Shown here piece after piece: positions 53,247 to 62,648 of a stretch of DNA of 64,000 nucleotides. This DNA is from Citrobacter telavivensis. Lineage in GTDB: Bacteria; Pseudomonadota; Gammaproteobacteria; Enterobacterales; Enterobacteriaceae. The stretch lies in contig CP045205.1 in assembly GCA_009363175.1 (NCBI GenBank), forward strand, positions 2,852,001 through 2,916,000. Reading direction: 5' to 3'. A model generated the notes under the pieces. It saw only the letters and a program-made list of their open reading frames with translations, was not told where the DNA came from and did not search any database. Positions within the stretch are counted from its first letter, which is position 1; every line of letters begins with the position of its first letter. The position numbers were made by a program, and so were the translations under genes.

Positions 53247-54638
53247 ATGAGTCACTCATCCGCCCCGGAAAGGGCATCTGGAGCTGTAATCACAGAATGG
53301 CGGCCGGAAGACCCGGCGTTCTGGGCGCAGCGAGGTCAACGTATCGCCAGTCGCAACCTGTGGATTTCCGTCCCTTGTCTGCTGCTGGCGTTTTGCGTCT
53401 GGATGTTGTTCAGCGCTGTTGCGGTGAATCTGCCGAAAGTCGGCTTCAACTTTACGACTGATCAGCTGTTTATGCTGACGGCATTACCGTCGGTCTCCGG
53501 CGCGTTGTTACGTGTGCCTTACTCTTTCATGGTACCGGTCTTTGGCGGCCGTCGCTGGACCGCGTTCAGTACCGGGATCCTGATTATTCCGTGCGTCTGG
53601 TTAGGGTTTGCGGTGCAGGATACTTCCACACCGTTCAGCACCTTCATTTTGATCTCTTTGCTTTGCGGTTTTGCCGGCGCGAACTTTGCCTCCAGTATGG
53701 CGAACATCAGCTTCTTCTTTCCGAAACAGAAGCAGGGCGGTGCGCTGGGGCTGAACGGCGGTTTGGGGAATATGGGCGTCAGCGTCATGCAACTGGTTGC
53801 GCCGCTGGTGGTCTCTCTGTCGATATTCGCCATCTTTGGCAGCCACGGGGTTGAACAACCGGACGGTTCACAGCTATATCTGGCGAATGCCGCGTGGGTC
53901 TGGGTACCGTTTCTCGCTCTCTTTACGCTGGCGGCCTGGTTCGGCATGAACGAACTGGCGACGTCGAAGGCGTCACTGAAAGAACAACTGCCGGTCCTCA
54001 AACGTGGTCACCTGTGGATCATGAGCCTGCTCTATCTGGCGACTTTCGGCTCGTTCATCGGGTTTTCCGCAGGCTTTGCGATGCTGTCAAAAACGCAATT
54101 CCCGGAGATTCAGATCCTGCACTATGCATTTTTTGGTCCCTTTGTCGGCGCGCTGGCGCGTTCGGCGGGCGGGGCTATCTCTGACCGTTTAGGCGGGACG
54201 CGCGTCACGCTGGTGAACTTCGTGCTGATGGCCATTTTCAGCGGCCTGCTGTTCCTGACGTTACCGACCAACGGGACCGGCGGCAGTTTCATCGCCTTCT
54301 TCGTGGTCTTCCTTGCGCTATTTATGACGGCAGGGCTGGGCAGTGGTTCCACCTTCCAGATGATCTCCGTTATCTTCCGTAAGCTGACGATGGATCGCGT
54401 GAAGGCGGAAGGCGGCTCTGAAGAGAAAGCGATGCGCGAAGCGGCGACCGATACGGCGGCAGCGTTAGGCTTTATCTCAGCGATTGGGGCCATTGGCGGC
54501 TTCTTTATCCCGAAAGCATTTGGCACCTCGCTGGCCTTAACCGGCTCGCCGGTTGGCGCGATGAAAGTCTTCCTGATCTTCTATATCGCCTGTGTGGTTA
54601 TCACCTGGTTGGTATACGGACGGCATTCGAAAAAATAA
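53247..54638 (+). CDS. narK: NarK nitrate/nitrite antiporter
   Basis: 463 aa from ATG 53247 (GAGGTG upstream), the E. coli length; the frame is open 12 codons further. Major facilitator, nitrate-nitrite porter family, 12 helices. Nitrate signatures GALGLNGGLGNMGVSV and FMTAGLGSGSTFQMI and the substrate Arg in ALLRVPYSFMV are present. Imports nitrate in exchange for nitrite to feed NarGHI. Confidence 0.98.
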   Translation: MSHSSAPERASGAVITEWRPEDPAFWAQRGQRIASRNLWISVPCLLLAFCVWMLFSAVAVNLPKVGFNFTTDQLFMLTALPSVSGALLRVPYSFMVPVFGGRRWTAFSTGILIIPCVWLGFAVQDTSTPFSTFILISLLCGFAGANFASSMANISFFFPKQKQGGALGLNGGLGNMGVSVMQLVAPLVVSLSIFAIFGSHGVEQPDGSQLYLANAAWVWVPFLALFTLAAWFGMNELATSKASLKEQLPVLKRGHLWIMSLLYLATFGSFIGFSAGFAMLSKTQFPEIQILHYAFFGPFVGALARSAGGAISDRLGGTRVTLVNFVLMAIFSGLLFLTLPTNGTGGSFIAFFVVFLALFMTAGLGSGSTFQMISVIFRKLTMDRVKAEGGSEEKAMREAATDTAAALGFISAIGAIGGFFIPKAFGTSLALTGSPVGAMKVFLIFYIACVVITWLVYGRHSKK

Positions 54639-55045
54639 AAAGAGCAGTCATGTATTACTCACTTGCGCGGCGTTAGACCGCGCTTTTTTTGTATCTTATT
54701 TAGTTACAACATACTTTTGGTTTGTTGTTCGCACCGTTCTGCCACCCCCTCAGCCGGAGGGTGTCTCCAGGGGGCATACCCCTTAATACCCACTTGTAAA
54801 GAATTAAACACTCGCCGAATGCGTGATGAATAAAATAATCAATTAAATCAATACAATAAATGAAATAATCAAATCATCCGAAAGGGGTATGTCCAGATTT
54901 ACTCCCCGTTTTCATCCCTTTCCACCTTGATCGTTATCAATTCTCACGTCCTTTCAGAGCGTTACCTTCGCTCTCAATCAAGCAATGTCGATTTATCTGA
55001 ATGTCGATTTATCAGAGAGCCGTCAGGCTCCACAGGAGAGAACCG
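54639..55045 (+). promoter_or_regulatory. narGHJI control region
   Basis: 407 bp without a gene. NarL-type heptamers TACCCCT (54777-54783) and TACCCAC (54787-54793) lie about 200 bp upstream of the start region, and an inverse copy AGGGGTA is at 54883-54889. An AT-rich stretch (54829-54880) could bind IHF and bend DNA between distal NarL sites and FNR, the E. coli arrangement. Confidence 0.75.
54927..54940 (+). promoter_or_regulatory. FNR site of the narG promoter
   Basis: TTGAT-CGTT-ATCAA, a perfect FNR palindrome. At -41.5 this predicts a start of transcription near 54975, about 70 bp before narG. Confidence 0.88.
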
Positions 55046-58000
55046 ATGAGTAAATTCCTGGACCGATTTCGCTACTTCAAGCAGAAGGGTGAAACCTTTG
55101 CCGATGGGCACGGCCAGCTTCTCGAAACCAACCGGGACTGGGAGGATGGATATCGCCAGCGTTGGCAGCACGACAAAGTTGTGCGTTCAACCCACGGGGT
55201 TAACTGCACCGGCTCATGCAGCTGGAAAATCTACGTTAAAAATGGTCTGGTGACCTGGGAAACCCAGCAAACGGACTACCCACGTACCCGTCCGGACATG
55301 CCAAACCACGAGCCTCGCGGCTGTCCGCGCGGCGCCAGCTACTCCTGGTATCTCTACAGTGCTAACCGTCTGAAATATCCGCTGATGCGCAAACGTCTGA
55401 TGAAGATGTGGCGTGAAGCGAAGAAACTGCACAGCGATCCGGTTGACGCCTGGGCCTCCATCATCGAAGACGCCGATAAAGCAAAAAGCTTCAAACAAGC
55501 GCGAGGTCGTGGTGGTTTCGTCCGCTCCTCCTGGCAGGAAGTCAATGAACTGATTGCCGCCTCCAACGTCTATACCGTGAAAACTTACGGCCCTGATCGC
55601 GTGGCTGGTTTTTCGCCGATCCCGGCGATGTCAATGGTCTCCTATGCGTCCGGTGCACGTTACCTCTCCTTGATTGGCGGGACCTGCCTGAGCTTCTACG
55701 ACTGGTACTGCGACCTGCCTCCGGCCTCACCGCAGACCTGGGGTGAGCAGACTGACGTGCCGGAATCCGCTGACTGGTACAACTCCAGCTACATCATCGC
55801 CTGGGGTTCTAACGTTCCCCAGACCCGTACGCCGGATGCCCACTTCTTTACCGAAGTCCGCTATAAAGGCACTAAAACCGTTGCGATAACGCCGGACTAC
55901 GCTGAGATCGCCAAACTGTGCGACCTTTGGCTGGCCCCGAAGCAGGGGACTGATGCGGCGATGGCGCTGGCAATGGGTCACGTCATGCTGCGTGAATTCC
56001 ATCTCGACAACCCGAGCCAGTACTTTACCGACTACGTGCGTCGCTACACCGACATGCCAATGCTGGTGATGCTGGAAGAGCGTGACGGTTACTATGCTGC
56101 GGGTCGTATGCTGCGCGCCGCAGACCTTGTTGACGCGCTGGGCCAGGAAAACAACCCGGAATGGAAAACCGTTGCCATCAACAGCAATGGCGATATGGTC
56201 GCGCCGAACGGTTCTATTGGTTTCCGCTGGGGCGAGAAGGGCAAATGGAACCTTGAGCAGCGCGACGGGACGACCGGTACCGAGACGGAACTGCAATTGA
56301 GTCTGCTGGGCAGCCAGGACGAGATCGCCGAGGTGGGCTTCCCGTACTTCGGCGGTGAAGGCACCGAACACGTTAATAAAGTGGCGCTGGAAAATGTGCT
56401 GCTGCACAAACTGCCGGTTAAACGCCTGCAACTGGCGGACGGCACCACGGCGCTGGTCACCACCGTTTACGATCTGACGATGGCCAACTACGGTCTGGAA
56501 CGCGGTCTGAACGATGCTAACTGCGCAACCAGCTACGACGATATCAAAGCGTACACCCCGGCGTGGGCAGAGCAAATTACCGGCGTTCCGCGTGCGCAGA
56601 TCACCCGCATCGCGCGTGAGTTTGCCGACAATGCGGATAAGACGCACGGTCGTTCGATGATCATCGTCGGTGCCGGTCTGAACCACTGGTACCACCTCGA
56701 TATGAACTATCGCGGGCTTATCAACATGCTGGTGTTCTGTGGCTGTATCGGCCAGAGCGGCGGCGGTTGGGCGCACTATGTCGGCCAGGAAAAACTGCGT
56801 CCGCAGACCGGCTGGCAGCCGTTGGCGTTTGCCCTTGACTGGCAGCGTCCGGCACGTCACATGAACAGTACGTCGTACTTCTACAACCACTCCAGTCAGT
56901 GGCGATATGAGACGGTTACCGCACAGGAGCTGCTGTCGCCGCTGGCGGATAAATCGCGCTACAGCGGACATCTGATTGACTTCAACGTGCGTGCCGAGCG
57001 CATGGGCTGGCTGCCGTCTGCACCACAGCTTGGCACCAACCCGCTGACCATCGCACAAGAGGCGAAGAAGGTCGGGATGACGCCGGTGGATTACACCGTC
57101 AAGTCGCTGAAAGACGGTTCGATTCGTTTCGCGGCCGAACAGCCGGAAAATGGGAAAAACCATCCACGCAACCTGTTCATCTGGCGCTCCAACCTGTTGG
57201 GCTCCTCCGGTAAAGGTCACGAATTCATGCTGAAGTACCTGCTGGGAACCGAGCACGGTATTCAGGGCAAAGACCTGGGCAAGCAGGGCGGCGTGAAGCC
57301 GGAAGAAGTGGAATGGCAGGACAACGGTCTCGACGGCAAACTGGATCTGGTGGTAACGCTGGACTTCCGTCTGTCGAGCACCTGTCTGTACTCCGATATC
57401 GTGCTGCCAACCGCTACCTGGTATGAGAAAGACGACATGAATACCTCGGATATGCATCCGTTTATTCATCCGCTTTCCGCCGCCGTTGACCCGGCATGGG
57501 AATCAAAAAGCGACTGGGAAATCTACAAAGCTATCGCGAAGAAATTCTCAGAAGTGTGCGTGGGGCACCTCGGGAAAGAGACGGATGTCGTCACGCTGCC
57601 AATTCAGCACGACTCTGCCGCCGAACTGGCACAGCCGCTGGATGTGAAGGACTGGAAAAAAGGCGAATGTGACCTGATTCCGGGCGTTACCGCGCCGCAT
57701 ATCCTGACCGTTGAACGTGATTATCCGGCAACGTATGAGCGTTTTACCTCGATTGGTCCGCTGATGGAGAAAATCGGTAACGGCGGTAAAGGGATCGCCT
57801 GGAACACGCAGAGCGAAATGGATCTGCTGCGCAAGCTTAACTACACCAAGGCAGACGGCCCGGCGAAAGGCCAGCCAATGCTCAATACCGCCATTGACGC
57901 GGCAGAGATGATCCTGACGCTGGCCCCGGAAACGAACGGTCACGTGGCGGTGAAAGCCTGGGCGGCGCTCAGCGAGTTTACCGGTCGCGACCATACCCAT

Positions 58001-58789
58001 CTGGCGACGAACAAAGAAGAGGAAAAAATCCGCTTCCGCGATATCCAGGCCCAGCCGCGCAAAATCATCTCCAGCCCGACCTGGTCCGGTCTTGAAGACG
58101 AACACGTCTCCTACAACGCGGGCTATACCAACGTTCATGAGCTGATCCCGTGGCGCACGCTGACCGGTCGCCAGTCGCTGTATCAGGATCATCAGTGGAT
58201 GCGTGATTTCGGCGAAAGCCTGCTGGTTTATCGTCCGCCAATTGATACCCGTTCGGTGAAATCGGTGATGGGCGAGAAATCCAACGGTAACCCGGAAAAA
58301 GCGCTCAACTTCCTGACGCCGCACCAGAAGTGGGGCATTCACTCCACCTACAGTGACAACCTGCTGATGCTGACGTTGGGGCGCGGTGGTCCGATTGTGT
58401 GGATGAGTGAAGTGGATGCCAACGATCTGGAGATCAAAGATAACGACTGGATCGAAGTGTTCAACAGCAACGGTTCGTTAACTGCGCGCGCAGTGGTGAG
58501 CCAGCGTGTACCCGCGGGTATGACCATGATGTATCACGCACAGGAACGTATCGTGAACATTCCTGGCTCAGAAATCACCGAGCAGCGCGGCGGTATTCAT
58601 AACTCGGTCACCCGTATTACGCCGAAACCAACTCACATGATCGGCGGCTATGCGCAGTTGGCCTACGGCTTTAACTACTACGGTACCGTCGGTTCGAACC
58701 GCGATGAGTTCGTGGTGGTACGTAAGATGAAGAACATTAACTGGTTGGATGGCGAAGGCAATGACCAGGTACAGGAGAGCGTAAAATGA
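55046..58789 (+). CDS. narG: Respiratory nitrate reductase A, alpha subunit NarG
   Basis: 1247 aa from ATG 55046 (AGGAGAG upstream), the E. coli length. Mo-bisMGD catalytic subunit on the cytoplasmic face, reducing nitrate to nitrite. The N-terminal FS0 4Fe-4S site with its His ligand is visible in THGVNCTGSCSWKIY plus the later Cys in EPRGCPRGAS. N-terminus has the remnant twin-Arg-like pattern typical of NarG and is not exported. Overlaps narH by 4 bp. Confidence 0.99.
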   Translation: MSKFLDRFRYFKQKGETFADGHGQLLETNRDWEDGYRQRWQHDKVVRSTHGVNCTGSCSWKIYVKNGLVTWETQQTDYPRTRPDMPNHEPRGCPRGASYSWYLYSANRLKYPLMRKRLMKMWREAKKLHSDPVDAWASIIEDADKAKSFKQARGRGGFVRSSWQEVNELIAASNVYTVKTYGPDRVAGFSPIPAMSMVSYASGARYLSLIGGTCLSFYDWYCDLPPASPQTWGEQTDVPESADWYNSSYIIAWGSNVPQTRTPDAHFFTEVRYKGTKTVAITPDYAEIAKLCDLWLAPKQGTDAAMALAMGHVMLREFHLDNPSQYFTDYVRRYTDMPMLVMLEERDGYYAAGRMLRAADLVDALGQENNPEWKTVAINSNGDMVAPNGSIGFRWGEKGKWNLEQRDGTTGTETELQLSLLGSQDEIAEVGFPYFGGEGTEHVNKVALENVLLHKLPVKRLQLADGTTALVTTVYDLTMANYGLERGLNDANCATSYDDIKAYTPAWAEQITGVPRAQITRIAREFADNADKTHGRSMIIVGAGLNHWYHLDMNYRGLINMLVFCGCIGQSGGGWAHYVGQEKLRPQTGWQPLAFALDWQRPARHMNSTSYFYNHSSQWRYETVTAQELLSPLADKSRYSGHLIDFNVRAERMGWLPSAPQLGTNPLTIAQEAKKVGMTPVDYTVKSLKDGSIRFAAEQPENGKNHPRNLFIWRSNLLGSSGKGHEFMLKYLLGTEHGIQGKDLGKQGGVKPEEVEWQDNGLDGKLDLVVTLDFRLSSTCLYSDIVLPTATWYEKDDMNTSDMHPFIHPLSAAVDPAWESKSDWEIYKAIAKKFSEVCVGHLGKETDVVTLPIQHDSAAELAQPLDVKDWKKGECDLIPGVTAPHILTVERDYPATYERFTSIGPLMEKIGNGGKGIAWNTQSEMDLLRKLNYTKADGPAKGQPMLNTAIDAAEMILTLAPETNGHVAVKAWAALSEFTGRDHTHLATNKEEEKIRFRDIQAQPRKIISSPTWSGLEDEHVSYNAGYTNVHELIPWRTLTGRQSLYQDHQWMRDFGESLLVYRPPIDTRSVKSVMGEKSNGNPEKALNFLTPHQKWGIHSTYSDNLLMLTLGRGGPIVWMSEVDANDLEIKDNDWIEVFNSNGSLTARAVVSQRVPAGMTMMYHAQERIVNIPGSEITEQRGGIHNSVTRITPKPTHMIGGYAQLAYGFNYYGTVGSNRDEFVVVRKMKNINWLDGEGNDQVQESVK

Positions 58790-60321
58790 AAATTCGTTCA
58801 CAAGTCGGCATGGTGCTGAATCTCGATAAGTGCATCGGCTGTCACACCTGTTCCGTGACCTGTAAAAACGTCTGGACCAGCCGTGAAGGTGCTGAATACG
58901 CGTGGTTCAACAACGTTGAAACCAAGCCTGGCACCGGCTTCCCGACCCACTGGGAAGATCAGGAAAAATACAAGGGCGGCTGGATCCGAAAAATCAACGG
59001 CAAAATCCAGCCGCGCATGGGCAACCGTGCGATGCTGCTGGGTAAAATCTTTGCTAACCCGCATCTGCCGGGCATTGATGACTACTACGAGCCGTTTGAT
59101 TTCGATTATCAGAACCTGCATAACGCAGCCGAAGGTAAGCATCAGCCGATCGCGCGTCCGCGCTCGCTGATTACCGGTCAGCGGATGGCGAAAATCGAAA
59201 AAGGGCCGAACTGGGAGGACGATCTGGGCGGTGAGTTTGAGAAGCTGTCGCAAGACAAGAACTTCGAAAACATGCAGAAGGCGATGTACGGCCAGTTTGA
59301 AAACACCTTCATGATGTATCTGCCGCGACTGTGTGAACACTGCCTCAACCCGGCGTGTGTGGCGACCTGCCCGAGCGGCGCCATCTATAAGCGTGAAGAA
59401 GACGGCATCGTGCTGATCGACCAGGACAAGTGCCGTGGCTGGCGGATGTGTATCACCGGTTGCCCGTACAAAAAAATCTACTTCAACTGGAAGAGCGGTA
59501 AGTCTGAGAAGTGCATCTTCTGCTATCCGCGTATCGAAGCCGGTCAGCCGACCGTGTGCTCCGAAACCTGCGTGGGCCGTATCCGTTACCTTGGCGTGCT
59601 GCTGTATGACGCGGATGCGATTGAAAGTGCAGCAAGCACCGAGCATGAGAAAGATCTCTACCAGCGCCAACTGGATGTGTTCCTCGATCCGAACGATCCG
59701 GCGGTCATTGAACAGGCGCTGAAAGACGGTATTCCGGTGAGCGTCATTGACGCGGCGCAGCAGTCGCCAGTTTATAAAATGGCAATGGACTGGAAGCTGG
59801 CACTGCCGCTACATCCGGAATATCGCACGCTGCCGATGGTGTGGTATGTACCGCCTCTGTCACCGATTCAGTCGGCGGCGGATGCGGGCGAACTGGGCAG
59901 CAACGGCATTCTGCCTGACGTGGACAGCCTGCGGATCCCGGTTCAGTACCTCGCTAACCTGCTCACCGCAGGTGATACCCAGCCGGTATTGCTGGCGCTG
60001 AAACGTATGCTGGCGATGCGCCACTACAAACGTGCGGAAACGGTTGACGGCAAAGTGGACACCCGCGCGCTGGAAGAGGTGGGCTTAAGCGAAGCACAGG
60101 CGCAGGAAATGTACCGTTACCTGGCGATTGCCAACTACGAAGATCGCTTCGTGGTACCGAGTAGCCACCGTGAACTGGCGCGTGATGCATTCCCGGAGAA
60201 AAGCGGTTGTGGCTTTACCTTCGGCGACGGTTGCCACGGTTCTGATACTAAGTTCAACCTGTTTAACAGCCGCCGCATTGATGCCATCGATGTGACCAGC
60301 AAAACGGAGCCGCACCAATGA
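58786..60321 (+). CDS. narH: Nitrate reductase A, beta subunit NarH
   Basis: 511 aa. Four ferredoxin-type clusters: CIGCHTCSVTC, CEHCLNPACVATCPSG, CRGWRMCITGCP (Trp in place of one Cys, giving the 3Fe-4S cluster) and CIFCYPRIEAGQPTVCSETC. Carries electrons from NarI haem to NarG. Overlaps narG and narJ by 4 bp each. Confidence 0.99.
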   Translation: MKIRSQVGMVLNLDKCIGCHTCSVTCKNVWTSREGAEYAWFNNVETKPGTGFPTHWEDQEKYKGGWIRKINGKIQPRMGNRAMLLGKIFANPHLPGIDDYYEPFDFDYQNLHNAAEGKHQPIARPRSLITGQRMAKIEKGPNWEDDLGGEFEKLSQDKNFENMQKAMYGQFENTFMMYLPRLCEHCLNPACVATCPSGAIYKREEDGIVLIDQDKCRGWRMCITGCPYKKIYFNWKSGKSEKCIFCYPRIEAGQPTVCSETCVGRIRYLGVLLYDADAIESAASTEHEKDLYQRQLDVFLDPNDPAVIEQALKDGIPVSVIDAAQQSPVYKMAMDWKLALPLHPEYRTLPMVWYVPPLSPIQSAADAGELGSNGILPDVDSLRIPVQYLANLLTAGDTQPVLLALKRMLAMRHYKRAETVDGKVDTRALEEVGLSEAQAQEMYRYLAIANYEDRFVVPSSHRELARDAFPEKSGCGFTFGDGCHGSDTKFNLFNSRRIDAIDVTSKTEPHQ

Positions 60322-61028
60322 TTGAACTCGTCATTGTTTCGCGTCTGCTTGAGTACCCGGATGCTGCCCTGTGGCAGCATCAGCAGGAACTGTACGATGC
60401 ACTCGCGTCATCTGAAAATCTCAATAAAGAGGATGCGCATACGCTCAGCGTTTTCCTGCGCGACTTAACCGCTCAGGAGATGCTGGATGCGCAGGCCAAT
60501 TACAGCGAACTGTTCGACCGCGGTCGGGCAACCTCGCTGTTGCTGTTCGAACACGTCCACGGTGAGTCTCGCGACCGCGGTCAGGCGATGGTTGACCTGA
60601 TGGCACAGTACGAGCAGCACGGTTTACAGCTCGACAGCCGTGAGCTGCCGGACCATCTGCCGCTGTATCTGGAGTATCTGGCACAGTTGCCCAAGCGCGA
60701 GGCGCTGGGCGGGTTGCAGGATATTGCTCCGATTCTGGCGCTGCTGGGTGCGCGTCTGCAACAGCGTGAAAGCCGCTATGCGGTACTGTTCGATCTGCTG
60801 CTGAAACTGGCGAATGCGACTGTCGACAGCGACAAAGTCGCGGAGAAAATTGCGGATGAAGTTCGCGATGATACGCCGCAGGCGCTTGATGCGGTCTGGG
60901 AAGAAGAGCAGGTGAAATTCTTTGCCGATCAGGGCTGCGGCGAGTCTGAAATTTCCGCTCATCAGCGTCGTTTTGCCGGAGCCGTTGCGCCGCAATATCT
61001 GAATATCACCACCGGAGGACAGCAATAA
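60318..61028 (+). CDS. narJ: NarJ, nitrate reductase assembly chaperone
   Basis: 236 aa, TorD/NarJ helical chaperone. NYSELFDRGRATSLLLFEHVHGESRDRGQAM is the family core. Binds the NarG N-terminus and controls cofactor insertion before NarI docking. Overlaps narI by one base (TAATG). Confidence 0.98.
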   Translation: MIELVIVSRLLEYPDAALWQHQQELYDALASSENLNKEDAHTLSVFLRDLTAQEMLDAQANYSELFDRGRATSLLLFEHVHGESRDRGQAMVDLMAQYEQHGLQLDSRELPDHLPLYLEYLAQLPKREALGGLQDIAPILALLGARLQQRESRYAVLFDLLLKLANATVDSDKVAEKIADEVRDDTPQALDAVWEEEQVKFFADQGCGESEISAHQRRFAGAVAPQYLNITTGGQQ

Positions 61029-61705
61029 TGCACTTCCTGAATATGTTCTTCTTTGACATCTACCCGTACATTGCCGGGTCCGTGTTTCTGATTGGTAGCT
61101 GGTTGCGTTACGACTATGGTCAGTACACCTGGCGTGCCGGGTCCAGTCAGATGCTGGATCGCAAGGGGATGAACATGGCATCGAACCTGTTCCATTTTGG
61201 GATATTGGGGATCTTTGCCGGCCACTTCCTCGGCATGCTGACGCCGCACTGGATGTATGAAGCCTGGCTGCCTATTGAAGTGAAACAGAAGATGGCGATG
61301 ATTGGCGGCGGTGCGGCGGGCCTGATGTGCCTTGTCGGCGGTGTACTGTTGCTTAAGCGTCGTCTGTTCAGCCCACGCGTGCGGGCAACCACCACCGGAG
61401 CCGATATCCTGATCCTTTCGCTGCTGGTGATCCAGTGCGCGTTGGGACTGTTGACTATTCCGTTCTCCGCCCAGCATATGGACGGTAGCGAAATGATGAA
61501 ACTGGTGGGCTGGGCACAGTCTGTGGTGACCTTCCACGGCGGCGCGTCTGCGCATCTGGAGGGTGTGGCGTTTATCTTCCGTCTGCATCTGGTGCTGGGG
61601 ATGACGCTGTTCCTGCTGTTCCCGTTCTCCCGGCTGGTACACATCTGGAGCGCGCCGGTCGAGTACCTGACGCGCAAATACCAGATTGTTCGCGCCCGTC
61701 ACTGA
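61028..61705 (+). CDS. narI: Nitrate reductase A, gamma subunit NarI (cytochrome b)
   Basis: 225 aa, five membrane helices. Haem b ligands lie in LFHFGILGIFAGHFLG and in VTFHGGASAHLEG ... FRLHLVLGM. Oxidises quinol at the periplasmic side and passes electrons to NarH. Last gene of narGHJI; terminator at 61724-61748. Confidence 0.99.
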   Translation: MHFLNMFFFDIYPYIAGSVFLIGSWLRYDYGQYTWRAGSSQMLDRKGMNMASNLFHFGILGIFAGHFLGMLTPHWMYEAWLPIEVKQKMAMIGGGAAGLMCLVGGVLLLKRRLFSPRVRATTTGADILILSLLVIQCALGLLTIPFSAQHMDGSEMMKLVGWAQSVVTFHGGASAHLEGVAFIFRLHLVLGMTLFLLFPFSRLVHIWSAPVEYLTRKYQIVRARH

Positions 61706-61723
61706 TACGGTTTTTGTGCTACT

Positions 61724-61748
61724 AAACCCTGCTCCGGCAGGGTTTTTT
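61724..61748 (+). terminator. narI terminator
   Basis: AAACCCTGC-TCCG-GCAGGGTTTTTTT, 18 bp after the narI stop. Confidence 0.93.
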
Positions 61749-61769
61749 TATGGGGTCGTGCGACCTGAA

Positions 61770-61860
61770 TTGTCGGATGGCGCTACGCTTATCCGACCTA
61801 CATGATGGCGAACTGGTAGGCCCGGTAAACGAAGTGCCACCGGGCAAAGGTTACCTGCTG
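61770..61860. repeat. REP/BIME-type palindromic repeats
   Basis: TGTCGGATGGCGCTACGCTT..ATCCGACCTACATGATGGCG.. resembles the enterobacterial REP unit, followed by a second palindrome GCCCGGTAAACGAAGTGCCACCGGGC. Between the nar operon and the tyr tRNA repeat region, a usual place for such elements. Confidence 0.65.
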
Positions 61861-61861
61861 A

Positions 61862-62070
61862 AACGCTTTCTCGCTTTGCTCGAATCGAACCTTAATCGAC
61901 ACTTCTCATCCTTCCCGCATGGGCAGAATATAGGGCATTAGAGTTTGGATTTAAACGGGGACAATAGGGAAGTGATGGTGGCGGGGGAAGGATTATTCGT
62001 CGCTTCGCTCCTCACCCTTCGGGCCGTTACCTACGGTAACGTTCTCTCGCTTTCGCTCGAGTCGAACCTT
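61862..62070 (-). repeat. Repeat units downstream of the tyr tRNA operon (tyrT-type repeats)
   Basis: On the minus strand AAGGTTCGAxTCGAGC(A/G)AAGCGAGA appears at 62070-62038 and again at 61895-61862. Between them, 61976-61994 repeats the 19 bases of the tRNA-Tyr 3' end (AATCCTTCCCCCGCCACCA). E. coli tyrT is likewise followed by 178-bp repeats each containing 19 bp of tRNA 3' sequence. A third copy of the core is fused to the tRNA remnant at 62401-62430. Confidence 0.75.
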
Positions 62071-62150
62071 AATCGAAGGCTCTCACCCTTCCCGGTAAGT
62101 GCAAACTTCTGCATAACTTATCGGGGTTGCTACATTGCCGTAGCAAATAA

Positions 62151-62235
<85 letters not shown>

Positions 62236-62267
62236 AGGGGTGTGATGCTTTGATATCTCGAAAGAGA

Positions 62268-62352
<85 letters not shown>

Positions 62353-62417
62353 ACGGGGTTTGGTGTTTCATAGCCTGAAGGATTATCGTTACATGCGGTA
62401 ACGCTCTCTCGCTATGC

Positions 62418-62490
62418 TCGAGTCGAACTTCGAAGTCGATGACGGCAGATTTGCAGTCAGCTCCCTTATGATCGCTCGGGAACCCCACCA
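62418..62490 (-). pseudogene. Degenerate first tRNA-Tyr copy fused to the downstream repeat
   Basis: Right behind the tyr promoter, the minus strand reads GGTGGGGTTCCCGAGCG (acceptor and start of D arm intact), then an altered D loop, GCTGACTGCAAATCTGC (anticodon position GCA, with a T-T mismatch in the stem), the variable arm, and then AGTTCGACTCGAGC in place of the T-arm and 3' acceptor. The 3' acceptor strand and CCA are missing, so it cannot be a functional tRNA. The 3' part is the tyrT-type repeat core. Confidence 0.85.
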
Positions 62491-62539
62491 CGGGGTAATG
62501 CGCTTTACTGGCCTGCTTCCATTTCGGGAAGCGGGGCGC

Positions 62540-62567
62540 ATCATATCAAATGATGCGCCCCTGTAAA
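62540..62567 (-). promoter_or_regulatory. Promoter of the tyr tRNA operon
   Basis: Minus strand: -35 TTTACA (62567-62562), 16-bp spacer, -10 TATGAT (62545-62540), then a GC-rich discriminator GCGCCCCGC typical of stringent stable-RNA promoters. It resembles the E. coli tyrT promoter. A perfect 11-bp inverted repeat GGGGCGCATCA/TGATGCGCCCC covers the -10. Confidence 0.88.
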
Positions 62568-62648
62568 GCATTCCGGTGAGAAAAATAAACTGGTTGCCTG
62601 ATTTTTACCCGCAAAGGCGTAAAGCTAACCAATTCATTTCTCAGTCGA

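Noticed and set aside
55727..57469. Long minus-strand open frame (580 codons)
   Set aside because: Antisense shadow of narG, caused by codon bias in a highly conserved gene.
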